Assembly (NCBI GenBank): GCA_011524615.1
Contig: WTJZ01000095.1
Coordinates: forward strand, 1 to 17,558
Length of the DNA: 17,558 bases
Direction of reading: 5' to 3'
DNA from: Akkermansiaceae bacterium
GTDB lineage: Bacteria > Verrucomicrobiota > Verrucomicrobiia > Verrucomicrobiales > Akkermansiaceae
The notes under the pieces were generated by a model, which saw only the letters and a program-made list of their open reading frames with translations, had not been told where the DNA came from and made no database searches. Every line of letters begins with the position of its first letter. Position 1 is the stretch's first letter. A program made the translations under genes and the position numbers. This document shows positions 6,854 to 14,546 of this stretch, in pieces.

Positions 6854-8810
6854 ACAGGTAGCAGATAAGTCAGTACTGAAGTCACTCTATCTAGATGCGA
6901 TTGAGGGAGGCGTGACGAGTGGCGCGTGCCCATCATATCAGGAATTACAAGAGTCAGGGCCGCAGTATGTGGAAGAGGAGTTGATCGGAACAGGGGCGAT
7001 CAAGGAGGTCTACTCAGTCTATGATCAGAAGACAAAGCGCCGCGTGGCCTTGGCGCGATTAAAGGATGATCTGGGAGAAGGGTTTTATGATGCCTTTATT
7101 CATGAGGCGTGGCTAACGTCTTCGCTGAAGCATCCTAATATAATCAAAGTTCACGCGATCGATATCGGTGAGGATGGGCGCCCCTACTTTACGATGGACC
7201 TGAAGGCGAACCGTACGCTGGAAGGGGTAGCGGAGCTGGATGTCTATGATCGGTTAGAGCTCTTCCTCGTGATATGCCGTACGATGGAGTATGCGCATAA
7301 TCGAGGAGTTCTACATCTCGATCTGAAGCCGGCTAATATTCAATACGATGACTATGGTGAGACCTTGATCTGTGACTGGGGGCTTGGGAAGCTGACAGAG
7401 AGTCATCAGGAGTCCTACTTGAATGAATCGTCGTTGGTGACAATGATCGGGGAGGTCAAGGGTACGCCGGGATATATGTCGCCAGAACAGACGGAGAGTG
7501 GAGCGGATAAGGATGAGCGCTCTGATATATTCGCACTCGGAGCCATCTTATCTTACCTTATGATTGGAGAGGCTCCTTTTACAGGAACGAGTGAGCAGAT
7601 CATCATGGCAACCTGTAATCAGGAGCGTGACTCCCTCTCTGACAGATTATCAGAGAAGGAGGTCGCTCCTGGAGTCATCGCTATTATCCTGAAGTGTCTG
7701 GAGCGAGATAAGGATGCTCGTTATCAGTCGGTAGGGATGCTGAGTGAAGATATAGGGCGTTATCTAAGAGGGTATGCTCCACTGGCGGAACATCCCTCAT
7801 TATGGGTGGTTTTGTCACACTTTGCCCACCGTCATCGGGTAGCATTGATGAGTCTCATGGGGGGGCTACTGGTGCTGAGCACTCTGGTCTTCTTCTATTC
7901 TCGTAAGATCTCGGTACAGGAGAGTGAGTCGCGTCTCTTGACGACCCAGATTAATGAGATGCTCGGGGAGAGTGACTTGTTTGATCAGTTGATCGCAGAG
8001 ACGATCGATGACTTCTTCATCAAGTTCTATGAGCGGGCGTATGAGATCTTATTAACGATGAAGACCTGTAGTGATGATGAGTTCCTGCAGCGTCACCATG
8101 AGGCTCTCCTGCTCCTTAATAAGGCCTACAAGATCGCTCCCGATAGCGGTTGGGTGAATATGCTGTTCATCCAATTTCATACCGTGTCACTCAACTTTGA
8201 GGAGGTATTGGAGTACCAGAATGTGACAAATAGTCGAACGGCTGGCCGTTTCCTCACGTTTGCGCGTGAGAATCTAGAGTTAGGTGCTACAGACGGTTCG
8301 CGGCCAGATTATGAAGAATTTAGGGATCTCTTCCATCAGGTGACACAGATTACGACATTAGAGGATAAGCTCTTTCTAGAGCTGATGCTGCGCTATCAGC
8401 GGTTATCTTCTTCTTATGAGGGGGATTATAATGAGTGTATCTTAGCCTTAACAGACTTCTATAATGAGGGCAGCGAGGAATACTATTCTCACTACAAAGA
8501 GGGGGAGATGGTGTTCTCTGTGAAGGGGGCGCTTGGGTTTGGGATGGATGCGGATGAGATCTCTTCCCTGAGTGGGTTATCATTACGAACTTTACGGATT
8601 GAGAAGGCTCGTTATGTGGATTGCTATGCGCTGAATGGCGCGGCAATCGAGGAACTGGATCTCAGTAAGGTTCCTTATCCACACTTTAGAAAGCCTATTG
8701 TGTTGCATGGGATTCGCCGAGTTTACCTTCCTCGTCATACTCCAGTAGGCTCTTATGTGATGCGTTCTATTAGTTCGGCTTCAGGAGCGGAAATCGACTT
8801 TATCAAGTAG
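6843..8810 (+). CDS. Transmembrane Ser/Thr protein kinase with WNK-like lysine arrangement
   Basis: The product has 655 residues: a cytoplasmic kinase domain (about 42-310), one membrane helix (333-352) and an outer domain of about 300 residues. Kinase motifs seen are G49-T-G51 of the P-loop, alpha-C Glu88, HLDLKPAN with catalytic Asp160, Lys162 and Asn165, DWG (Asp178) in place of DFG, and SPE (213-215) in place of APE. It is unusual in two places: the third P-loop glycine is Lys54, and the VAxK lysine is replaced (VALA, Ala71). This is the pattern of eukaryotic WNK kinases. The outer part contains a TPR-like stretch (ALLLLNKAYKIAPDSGWVNML, about 420-445) and a leucine-rich-repeat-like C-terminal tail (LSGLSLRTLRIEKARY onward). 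No Shine-Dalgarno sequence precedes the start; translation is probably coupled to the sigma factor gene it overlaps. Confidence 0.92.
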   Translation: MSGRQVADKSVLKSLYLDAIEGGVTSGACPSYQELQESGPQYVEEELIGTGAIKEVYSVYDQKTKRRVALARLKDDLGEGFYDAFIHEAWLTSSLKHPNIIKVHAIDIGEDGRPYFTMDLKANRTLEGVAELDVYDRLELFLVICRTMEYAHNRGVLHLDLKPANIQYDDYGETLICDWGLGKLTESHQESYLNESSLVTMIGEVKGTPGYMSPEQTESGADKDERSDIFALGAILSYLMIGEAPFTGTSEQIIMATCNQERDSLSDRLSEKEVAPGVIAIILKCLERDKDARYQSVGMLSEDIGRYLRGYAPLAEHPSLWVVLSHFAHRHRVALMSLMGGLLVLSTLVFFYSRKISVQESESRLLTTQINEMLGESDLFDQLIAETIDDFFIKFYERAYEILLTMKTCSDDEFLQRHHEALLLLNKAYKIAPDSGWVNMLFIQFHTVSLNFEEVLEYQNVTNSRTAGRFLTFARENLELGATDGSRPDYEEFRDLFHQVTQITTLEDKLFLELMLRYQRLSSSYEGDYNECILALTDFYNEGSEEYYSHYKEGEMVFSVKGALGFGMDADEISSLSGLSLRTLRIEKARYVDCYALNGAAIEELDLSKVPYPHFRKPIVLHGIRRVYLPRHTPVGSYVMRSISSASGAEIDFIK

Positions 8811-8885
8811 CGCCTCGCCTTCCTGAACAGAGGGAGAGAAGCTTAGCGTAGCCACTTCTTAATATGATAGGGGGGTAATTCGTAT

Positions 8886-8913
8886 TTGACGATGGAGGAC
8901 TAAAAGGTATACG
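8886..8913 (+). promoter_or_regulatory. Candidate promoter of the WYL regulator gene
   Basis: TTGACG (8886-8891) and TATACG (8908-8913) are separated by 16 bases, 20 bases ahead of the ATG. A GAGGGGAG sequence (8915-8922) can serve as ribosome binding site, although its spacing of 11 bases is long. The boxes match those before 3524 and 15752. There is no convincing terminator between the kinase stop at 8810 and this point. Confidence 0.5.
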
Positions 8914-8933
8914 CGAGGGGAGAAAATTAGGTT

Positions 8934-9713
8934 ATGGGAAATTCAGTGAAAAAAGACAGTTGGTTGGGGCAGGCACAGTTGCGTTATGTAGAAGAGGTGG
9001 CGTGGTGGAATGGGGTGGTCTCACGTCGAGATGTGATTGAGAAGTTTAGCTGTAGTGGGCAGCAGGCGAGTGCTATTCTGCAAGGGTATTTGGAGCTGAA
9101 CTCAACCGCGTTGGAGTACTCTACCAGTGCGAGACGATACTTATCGAGTCCTAGGATGCAATGCATCTTCGAGTCGCCTAAGTTTGAGGAAGAGATAGAG
9201 AAAGAAGAGGATCTTTTGGGGCTCATTCAGCGTCCTGTGAAGCAGGTGAGTGAGGAGGTAAAGCGTCATCTCATCATGGCGATGCGGCATGATAGCTCTG
9301 TACAGATTGTTTACCAATCTCGCTCTGATCAGGAACCTCAAACTCGTGAAATTTACCCCAGAGCGTTCGGGTTTGATGGAGTACGCTATCATGTGCGTGC
9401 TTGGTGTGTGAAGCGGCAGGCATATCGAGACTTCTCTCTCCTGAGGATGAAGTCTGTGAGCTATCCAGATCAAGTAGCGAACTATGAGCTACCTGTGGAT
9501 ACTGAATGGGAGCAGTGGGTTGAGGTGAGAGTCATGATTAATCCAGATGCGAGTGAGGGCACCCAAATGGCTCTCGCCGAGGATTATAATCTCAGCTCTG
9601 TGCATGATGAGGTGGTGATTCGCTGTCGTCAAGCTATGGAAAAGTATGTCCTCTATAACCTAGGGATCGACTCAGAACTGTCAGGAGAAGGGTTCTTTAG
9701 ATTGCTGGGGTAG
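8934..9713 (+). CDS. WYL-domain transcriptional regulator, CapW/BrxR-like
   Basis: This 259-residue protein is probably a dimeric DNA-binding regulator. About residues 15-75 form a winged helix of the type at the N-terminus of CapW/BrxR repressors: RYVEEVAWWNGVVSRRDVIEKF, then SGQQASAILQGYLEL and ALEYSTSARRYL. The WYL domain (about 108-175) includes IVYQSRS, REIYPRAFGFDGVRYHVRAWC and YRDFSLLRMKSV. The second part has RYHVRAWC where other WYL groups read WYL, which is closer to the RWHVRA form of CapW/BrxR. A WCX-like C-terminal domain follows (about 195-255). Family members repress anti-phage loci such as CBASS and BREX and are thought to sense a ligand through the WYL domain. No defence gene lies in the window, so its target is unknown; the promoter regions of its own gene or of the large gene downstream are candidates. 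Confidence 0.85.
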   Translation: MGNSVKKDSWLGQAQLRYVEEVAWWNGVVSRRDVIEKFSCSGQQASAILQGYLELNSTALEYSTSARRYLSSPRMQCIFESPKFEEEIEKEEDLLGLIQRPVKQVSEEVKRHLIMAMRHDSSVQIVYQSRSDQEPQTREIYPRAFGFDGVRYHVRAWCVKRQAYRDFSLLRMKSVSYPDQVANYELPVDTEWEQWVEVRVMINPDASEGTQMALAEDYNLSSVHDEVVIRCRQAMEKYVLYNLGIDSELSGEGFFRLLG

Positions 9714-10230
9714 GATTGATCATGAGGGGGGGCTAGATCGTGAGAATGTGGAAGTTTTTTTAAGATGAGCCGATGAGTAGAATACGGGATTGGCGATAGG
9801 TACAAGTATGGTTGGGTGTGAGTATACTATAAAAAATAAGTCAGAGTGACGTTTAGTGATAGATGATGGTGAGGTGTTTCGTATTGGTGTGGGAGTTATC
9901 GTTTTTGAATTTCATCTTCATTTTTTTGTATCTTAATTAGTCGTATTAAGTGTATTGTATTAGAGCTCTATGTATGGAGTGGTTATGTTTTGAATGCGCT
10001 TATTTTTGTTTTAGAGTTACTATTTGGTGTCTTTATTTATTTTGTATTCATGTAATTTGTACTTATTGTCATTTTGGCGGTTTGGGTGTTTTTTTGAGCT
10101 GAGGTGTAATTCAGTTTGGATAATCATGAACTACTAATGTTGGTGTGATTTGTATCAATCTGTAATATCTATGTTTTTGATGATTTTTATTGAATGGGTG
10201 GTGTGTGAAATGTTTTGATGTCCGCACTTT
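9714..10230 (+). other. 517-base gene-free T-rich, C-poor region
   Basis: No credible coding region was seen on either strand. A hand count of 9901-10200 gives T 152, A 62, G 63, C 23, so the top strand is about half T and very poor in C, unlike the surrounding genes. T runs occur at 9765-9771 and 9931-9937 but without a strong adjacent stem. AGTATACTATAAAAAA (about 9831-9846) could hold a -10 box, but no matching -35 is clear. The stretch may be a long promoter/5' leader for the secreted fusion gene or decayed DNA. Confidence 0.6.
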
Positions 10231-13200
10231 ATGAGATCTGTACTACTTTGTTTTTTTGTGTTGTTGAGTCAGTTTCTGGTGGCGCCCTTGTATGGTGTCG
10301 AGATGACTATCAGCAACCCTTCGTTTGATCATACCAGCTTAAGTAATGGACGAATTACGAGAACTGTCCTCAATTGGTCCGTTACTGGAGGAACCACAAA
10401 TTCTGACGTAGGTGTGTTCAATCCTAGAAATGAATATAACTCGGGAGTGTCGGGAGACAATGTTCTCTACATGGTGACCAATACGCGAGGGAAGAGGAAC
10501 AATGTCGTACAGCAGACTGGTACTAATATGACTCCAGGTGTGACCTACACTCTCAAAGTAGATGTCGGGCATCGCCTCCGAGGTTCTCGCAGGAATTTCT
10601 CAGGGTATCAAGTGGCTCTCCTTTGTGGTAACAGAGTGGTGAGAGCCACGAGTAACCTCACTGCACCTGGGGCTCGAGGTACATTTGGAGAGGTGACAGT
10701 GTCCTATGAGGCTAAGGCTGGAGATACAGGACTAATTGGAATTCAGTTTGGTAGTGGTACGAATTCAGGTCCTGGAGCGGCAGTAGACTTTGACAATGTT
10801 CGATTATCGACAGACGAGGTAGCTGCAAGTAGAGAGATTACGTGGAGTGGTCGTAACGTAACGAGACCAAATCATCGGCACGTGCAGGATCCATCGTTTG
10901 AGCGTACGCGTCTCGATAATGGGCGTTCATATAAGACGTTTTGGAACTGGAATGTAAGAGGGAATACGAACAATTCTGACATAGCGATCTATAACCCTAC
11001 CAATGAGTATTCACGCGGAGTGTCAGGCAACAACATTCTCTACATGGTCTCTAACACTCCAGGACGTAGACATAATCTGGTACAGCATTTGACTACTAGA
11101 ATGACGCCGGGACAGACCTACAGATTGACGGTGGATGTCGGGCAAAGAGCCGCTGGGTCTCGTCAGGAGTTTGCAGGATATCAGATCTCTTTACTCTCGG
11201 GGAATCGGGTGGTGCGTCAGGTAGGTAATCTTACCCCACCGAGTGGAACACCAGGTACATTTGGTACAGTAGTTCTTGAGTATGTAGCGCGAGCATCGGA
11301 TACGGGGGCAGTTGGGATACAGATCGGTTCTGGTACTAATGCAGGTCCAGGGGCGGCAGTAGACTTCGATAATGTCACATTAACCATCAATGGAACTTCA
11401 TTTGGTGGGTCTCCTGGCGCTGTTGCACAGCAAGTGGCGTACACTGGGACGCCTAATGTTGCTCTACGTACTACTGGTAACAGTGTGCTCAATGTGAATC
11501 TCACAGACCGTCAAGTGGTACAGCGTTCATTGAATGGTAGTTATACAGAGGTGCCGTTTGAGGGAAGATGTCATCCATCTGCGCGTAGAATTCAAATCCT
11601 CGTCACAAACCGAGCGAACAACAGGAGGTCAGGTTGGGTTGACATCGCGATGGCGAGAGGTGGTAGGTACTCAGGAACTTATGATCTTCAACCTGGCTGG
11701 TATCAGGTGCGAATGAGAGCCTTAAATGCGAGTAATAGACAGATTCGTGCAATTACGGTGAACCGCCTTGGTGTTGGTGATGTCTTTATCTGTGCGGGAC
11801 AGTCTAATTCTGCTAACTTTGGGCAAACTCGTCACACGGCGAACTACGATTCCGTCAGTTGGTGCAATGTGACGAACGGAACATGGAGTCACGCAACTGA
11901 TATGCCGGGTAACCCATCGGCTAGCCCTGCGGCTGCGGGTCGCGGGTCATATTGGCCGATTCTAGGGGATTACATCGCGCAGAATAAGCGTATCCCAAGT
12001 GCGTTTGCAGTAGTAGGAGATGGAGGATCATCAGTACGTTCATGGAATCCTAATATCAGGCCACTAGACAACTACCCTAACCTACATACGGCGATTAGTT
12101 TGGTAAACCCGACAGGGTTCCGTGCGATTCTATGGCACCAAGGAGAAGCCGAGATTGGTCGTCGTACTCCTAATGCGAACTACGTGAGAGACCTCCAAAC
12201 AGTGATCAATCAAACCCGTCTTGATGCAGGTTGGGAAGTGCCTTGGTATGTATCAAGAGTGCATATGGTCACGGCTCAAAATGAAGTAATTGCGTCTGAT
12301 CGCAATGTCTTTGCTGGACCTGCTACAGATTCACTCACCATGGGTCGAGGAATGAGGTATGACCGGGTGCACTTCTCTTCCAGAGCATTACCTGTGGTTG
12401 CGGATATGTGGTTTAGATCGGTCTACGGAAATGCATCTACTGGGCGTGGTAATGGTTCGATTGCTCAGATTGGAGGAAGCGCGACCTTTGGGGGATCCGC
12501 TGGTACTGGAGGCGGTTCTAACCAAGGTGGTGGCAGTGTTATTCCTATTAGTACGCAATCAAGTACTCCTGGGGAGATTACCTTTAAACAACCGGTGTTA
12601 AGAATAGGTTATGCAGATGAGGACTATTCTTTCACTCTCGAAACTGAAGGCGGTACGGGGGCTTCCCCTACTTGGCAGGTATGGAGAGGAGGAGATGAAC
12701 TACAGGCTGATGCAGATGGGTATTTTACCATCGTAAGTGGAATTAAATGTAAGCCTGTCGCTGGGCGTAAGTTAAGGTTTAGTGGTAAATATAACTCGAC
12801 GGAGGAAGACCTGCGCTCTTATCGTTCAACTCCTATTCTCAGATTCTTTAAGCTCAAAATTACAGACCAGAACGGTAATGTAGGGGAGAAACAATTCTTT
12901 ATCATTATTCGCTTCAGAGATGTTTATGATAGCACAAATATAGGAATAGCATACCTTTGGAATAGAGCGACTAGAAACGAAGCTGGAAGTAATGGTAATC
13001 TGGTGGCAGAAGTTTACCAAGGTTGGCCCAAGACTCAGGAAGTCTTTGAGAGAGCGGGAGTCACGCCTGAGATCAAGGTCTTTGGTTATACTACAGACTA
13101 TGGAGCTGGTACGGGGACACCAGCAGCTTCTATCTTTGATGATATGATTAAGATTTGGGCAGGTGAAGAGGGGGAAGATATCGAATTTAGGAGATTGACC

Positions 13201-13632
13201 TACGATGGTAGTGGTGTGATTGGTCATGCCTATTATTCAGCACCAGTGCTCAGAAGTACGTTTGGCTGTAATCAGGCTCAGTTTGTATTTGATCGAAATG
13301 CTACAAGGAATTTCGGGTCGGAACCTCGCGGATTAGCTGGCTGGCGAGACTACTGGTTCGGCTTCTCAATCGTGGATTATAAGATGATCGATGAAAATAT
13401 TGCAGCACACGAACTGGCACATAACTATGGATGCGTACATGAGGAACGATGGAAGGTAAATGACCGTAACTTCTCTGTCATGCGTTCGACTTGGAACAAA
13501 GACTACATTAAAAATTATCTATCCGACAAAAATTGGTACCAATCAAGTTCAGGCTGGATGGGTGATGATAATCAGAGTAACATTGACCACGTCTATTGGT
13601 ATAAGTACCTCATGTCTACGAACTTAGATTAA
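10231..13632 (+). CDS. Secreted SGNH esterase-metalloprotease fusion with tandem beta-sandwich domains
   Basis: This exported protein has 1133 residues. A signal peptide (1-22) is followed by two homologous beta-sandwich domains (29-192 and 220-384) of the galactose-binding-like type found in PEP-CTERM proteins, probably for carbohydrate binding. The SGNH/sialate O-acetylesterase domain spans about 513-730, with nucleophile Ser525 in CAGQSNS, GDGGSS (597-602), WHQGE (635-639) and the Asp711/His714 pair in YDRVHFS. A Gly/Ser/Gln-rich linker (about 733-777) leads to a small beta domain (about 780-895) and then a zinc-protease domain (about 895-1125). The protease domain has the full metzincin site HELAHNYGCVH (1060-1070) and a Met-turn SVMRS (Met1084). 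No sorting signal is seen at the C-terminus. The ATG has no Shine-Dalgarno sequence. Substrates are unknown; O-acetylated glycoproteins are a reasonable guess. It heads a cluster with the next two genes (gap 12 bases). Confidence 0.9.
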   Translation: MRSVLLCFFVLLSQFLVAPLYGVEMTISNPSFDHTSLSNGRITRTVLNWSVTGGTTNSDVGVFNPRNEYNSGVSGDNVLYMVTNTRGKRNNVVQQTGTNMTPGVTYTLKVDVGHRLRGSRRNFSGYQVALLCGNRVVRATSNLTAPGARGTFGEVTVSYEAKAGDTGLIGIQFGSGTNSGPGAAVDFDNVRLSTDEVAASREITWSGRNVTRPNHRHVQDPSFERTRLDNGRSYKTFWNWNVRGNTNNSDIAIYNPTNEYSRGVSGNNILYMVSNTPGRRHNLVQHLTTRMTPGQTYRLTVDVGQRAAGSRQEFAGYQISLLSGNRVVRQVGNLTPPSGTPGTFGTVVLEYVARASDTGAVGIQIGSGTNAGPGAAVDFDNVTLTINGTSFGGSPGAVAQQVAYTGTPNVALRTTGNSVLNVNLTDRQVVQRSLNGSYTEVPFEGRCHPSARRIQILVTNRANNRRSGWVDIAMARGGRYSGTYDLQPGWYQVRMRALNASNRQIRAITVNRLGVGDVFICAGQSNSANFGQTRHTANYDSVSWCNVTNGTWSHATDMPGNPSASPAAAGRGSYWPILGDYIAQNKRIPSAFAVVGDGGSSVRSWNPNIRPLDNYPNLHTAISLVNPTGFRAILWHQGEAEIGRRTPNANYVRDLQTVINQTRLDAGWEVPWYVSRVHMVTAQNEVIASDRNVFAGPATDSLTMGRGMRYDRVHFSSRALPVVADMWFRSVYGNASTGRGNGSIAQIGGSATFGGSAGTGGGSNQGGGSVIPISTQSSTPGEITFKQPVLRIGYADEDYSFTLETEGGTGASPTWQVWRGGDELQADADGYFTIVSGIKCKPVAGRKLRFSGKYNSTEEDLRSYRSTPILRFFKLKITDQNGNVGEKQFFIIIRFRDVYDSTNIGIAYLWNRATRNEAGSNGNLVAEVYQGWPKTQEVFERAGVTPEIKVFGYTTDYGAGTGTPAASIFDDMIKIWAGEEGEDIEFRRLTYDGSGVIGHAYYSAPVLRSTFGCNQAQFVFDRNATRNFGSEPRGLAGWRDYWFGFSIVDYKMIDENIAAHELAHNYGCVHEERWKVNDRNFSVMRSTWNKDYIKNYLSDKNWYQSSSGWMGDDNQSNIDHVYWYKYLMSTNLD
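10315..10806 (+). repeat. Protein-level tandem domain, copy 1 (residues 29-192)
   Basis: This copy begins NPSFDHTSLSNGR, has NEYNSGVSGDNVLYMV, NMTPGVTYTLKVDVGHR and FSGYQVALL, and ends SGPGAAVDFDNVRL. It aligns along its full length with copy 2 with only a few short gaps. It is a probable ligand-binding beta-sandwich. Confidence 0.88.
10888..11382 (+). repeat. Protein-level tandem domain, copy 2 (residues 220-384)
   Basis: This copy begins DPSFERTRLDNGR, has NEYSRGVSGNNILYMV, RMTPGQTYRLTVDVGQR and FAGYQISLL, and ends AGPGAAVDFDNVTL. The DNA has diverged more than the protein, which indicates an old internal duplication kept under selection. Confidence 0.88.
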
Positions 13633-13644
13633 CAGTTGTTACCG

Positions 13645-14514
13645 ATGCAGATTTCTCGGCTTGATCTTTCCCTGCTTGGCCTGTCTCTTGTATTCATTAC
13701 ACTGATTGGGTATCAGTTGATGTCTAGTCATACTATAAAGGATGATTTATCAAGCATAGAGTTATCTGCAACAATCAAGTCTGAGAGGCGCGGGAGTGTG
13801 GGGGCTGGTTCTTACCAGTTCGTCACTCAAGACTTAGCTCGGTTGAGCGAAGATCGTGATCAAATCTACCAAAGTAATCTAGAGCGGCGAAAGGATGATG
13901 AGGCTCATTTTTGGGAGTTATCGCCTCAACCTCTGCCTGAGACGATTTCGACCTCACATTTTGGTTGGACAGGTAAGAATCTGAAGGATAGCGCTTCACT
14001 CGAATTGGTGGCGAACAATTCTAATATGAAAGAGCGCTTGAAAGAAGAGAATACTTGGACGACGAAAAGGGAGTTGGTTTATGTTAAGGAGCCTTTTTTT
14101 GATGATGCTTATCAGGTGATTAGTGGGCAGAACGATACGCTAGAAGTGCCTGGACTAGATGGGGAAGTTTATAAAATTATCATCTCAGAAGATCAGCTCT
14201 ATTTTGACAACCCTAGTGAAATGATGGGAGCATTTACGGGGCATCTAGAAGGGGATTCTGATGTCGCTGTTAATGTGGGCATGTGTGGCAAAACTTGGTC
14301 TGTTGAAATCCTCTTAGACGGTGATCATATGATAGATATCACTGGTCGCCCTGACATGGGAGGAGAATGGGTGATTACAGAGGTCGATAGAAGAAAGCTA
14401 CAGGCGACAGAGGGGCCCTCGAAATGTATTGAAAACAGAGACCCTGACCAACTATCACGCCAACACTCTACTGATACGCAGCCTGCAGAGGTGGGTGATG
14501 TGAGGCCGGAGTAA
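13645..14514 (+). CDS. Membrane-anchored protein with metalloprotease-prodomain-like region
   Basis: This 289-residue protein has no firm family match. I chose ATG 13645, 12 bases after the fusion gene's stop; an in-frame TTG at 13636 is the alternative. Residues 5-24 are hydrophobic, giving a signal anchor. Residues 60-140 are polar and charged. About 160-252 (numbered from the ATG) resemble the propeptides of secreted reprolysin-type metalloproteases: a start NDTLEVPGLDGEVYKIIIS, a segment of the form GAFTGHLEGDSDVAVNV, then WSVEILLDGDHMIDI and a final WVITEVDRRKL. Within it lies MCGKT (14281-14295, Cys214), similar to the MCGVT cysteine-switch core of ADAM prodomains. There is no protease motif of its own, and the C-terminal 35 residues look disordered. 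Immediate linkage to a gene with a metzincin domain suggests a chaperone or inhibitor role in trans (inference). Confidence 0.7.
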   Translation: MQISRLDLSLLGLSLVFITLIGYQLMSSHTIKDDLSSIELSATIKSERRGSVGAGSYQFVTQDLARLSEDRDQIYQSNLERRKDDEAHFWELSPQPLPETISTSHFGWTGKNLKDSASLELVANNSNMKERLKEENTWTTKRELVYVKEPFFDDAYQVISGQNDTLEVPGLDGEVYKIIISEDQLYFDNPSEMMGAFTGHLEGDSDVAVNVGMCGKTWSVEILLDGDHMIDITGRPDMGGEWVITEVDRRKLQATEGPSKCIENRDPDQLSRQHSTDTQPAEVGDVRPE

Positions 14515-14546
14515 GGGGGCGGTGTTCATAAATCCTTTTTCACAAC

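Noticed and set aside
8350..8646. 98-codon minus-strand open frame rich in His, Pro and Ser
   Set aside because: Composition is what the antisense of the kinase's acidic region gives; no start signal.
6843..8810. Reading the kinase as an inactive pseudokinase because VAxK is missing
   Set aside because: Asp160, Asn165, Asp178 and Glu88 are intact, and Lys54 offers the WNK-type substitute.
8811..8885. Terminator after the kinase gene
   Set aside because: Only a 5-base AGAAG/CTTCT stem with a large loop and no T run was seen.
9714..9775. Terminator after the WYL gene (T run at 9765-9771)
   Set aside because: No stable stem directly precedes the T run.
12826..13227. 133-codon minus-strand open frame inside the fusion gene
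   Set aside because: It lies antisense to clearly coding sequence (the beta domain and protease domain), has no family features and no ribosome binding site.
13636..14514. Second gene of the cluster as a protease in its own right
   Set aside because: No zinc-binding HExxH or serine/cysteine protease motif; only a prodomain-like region.
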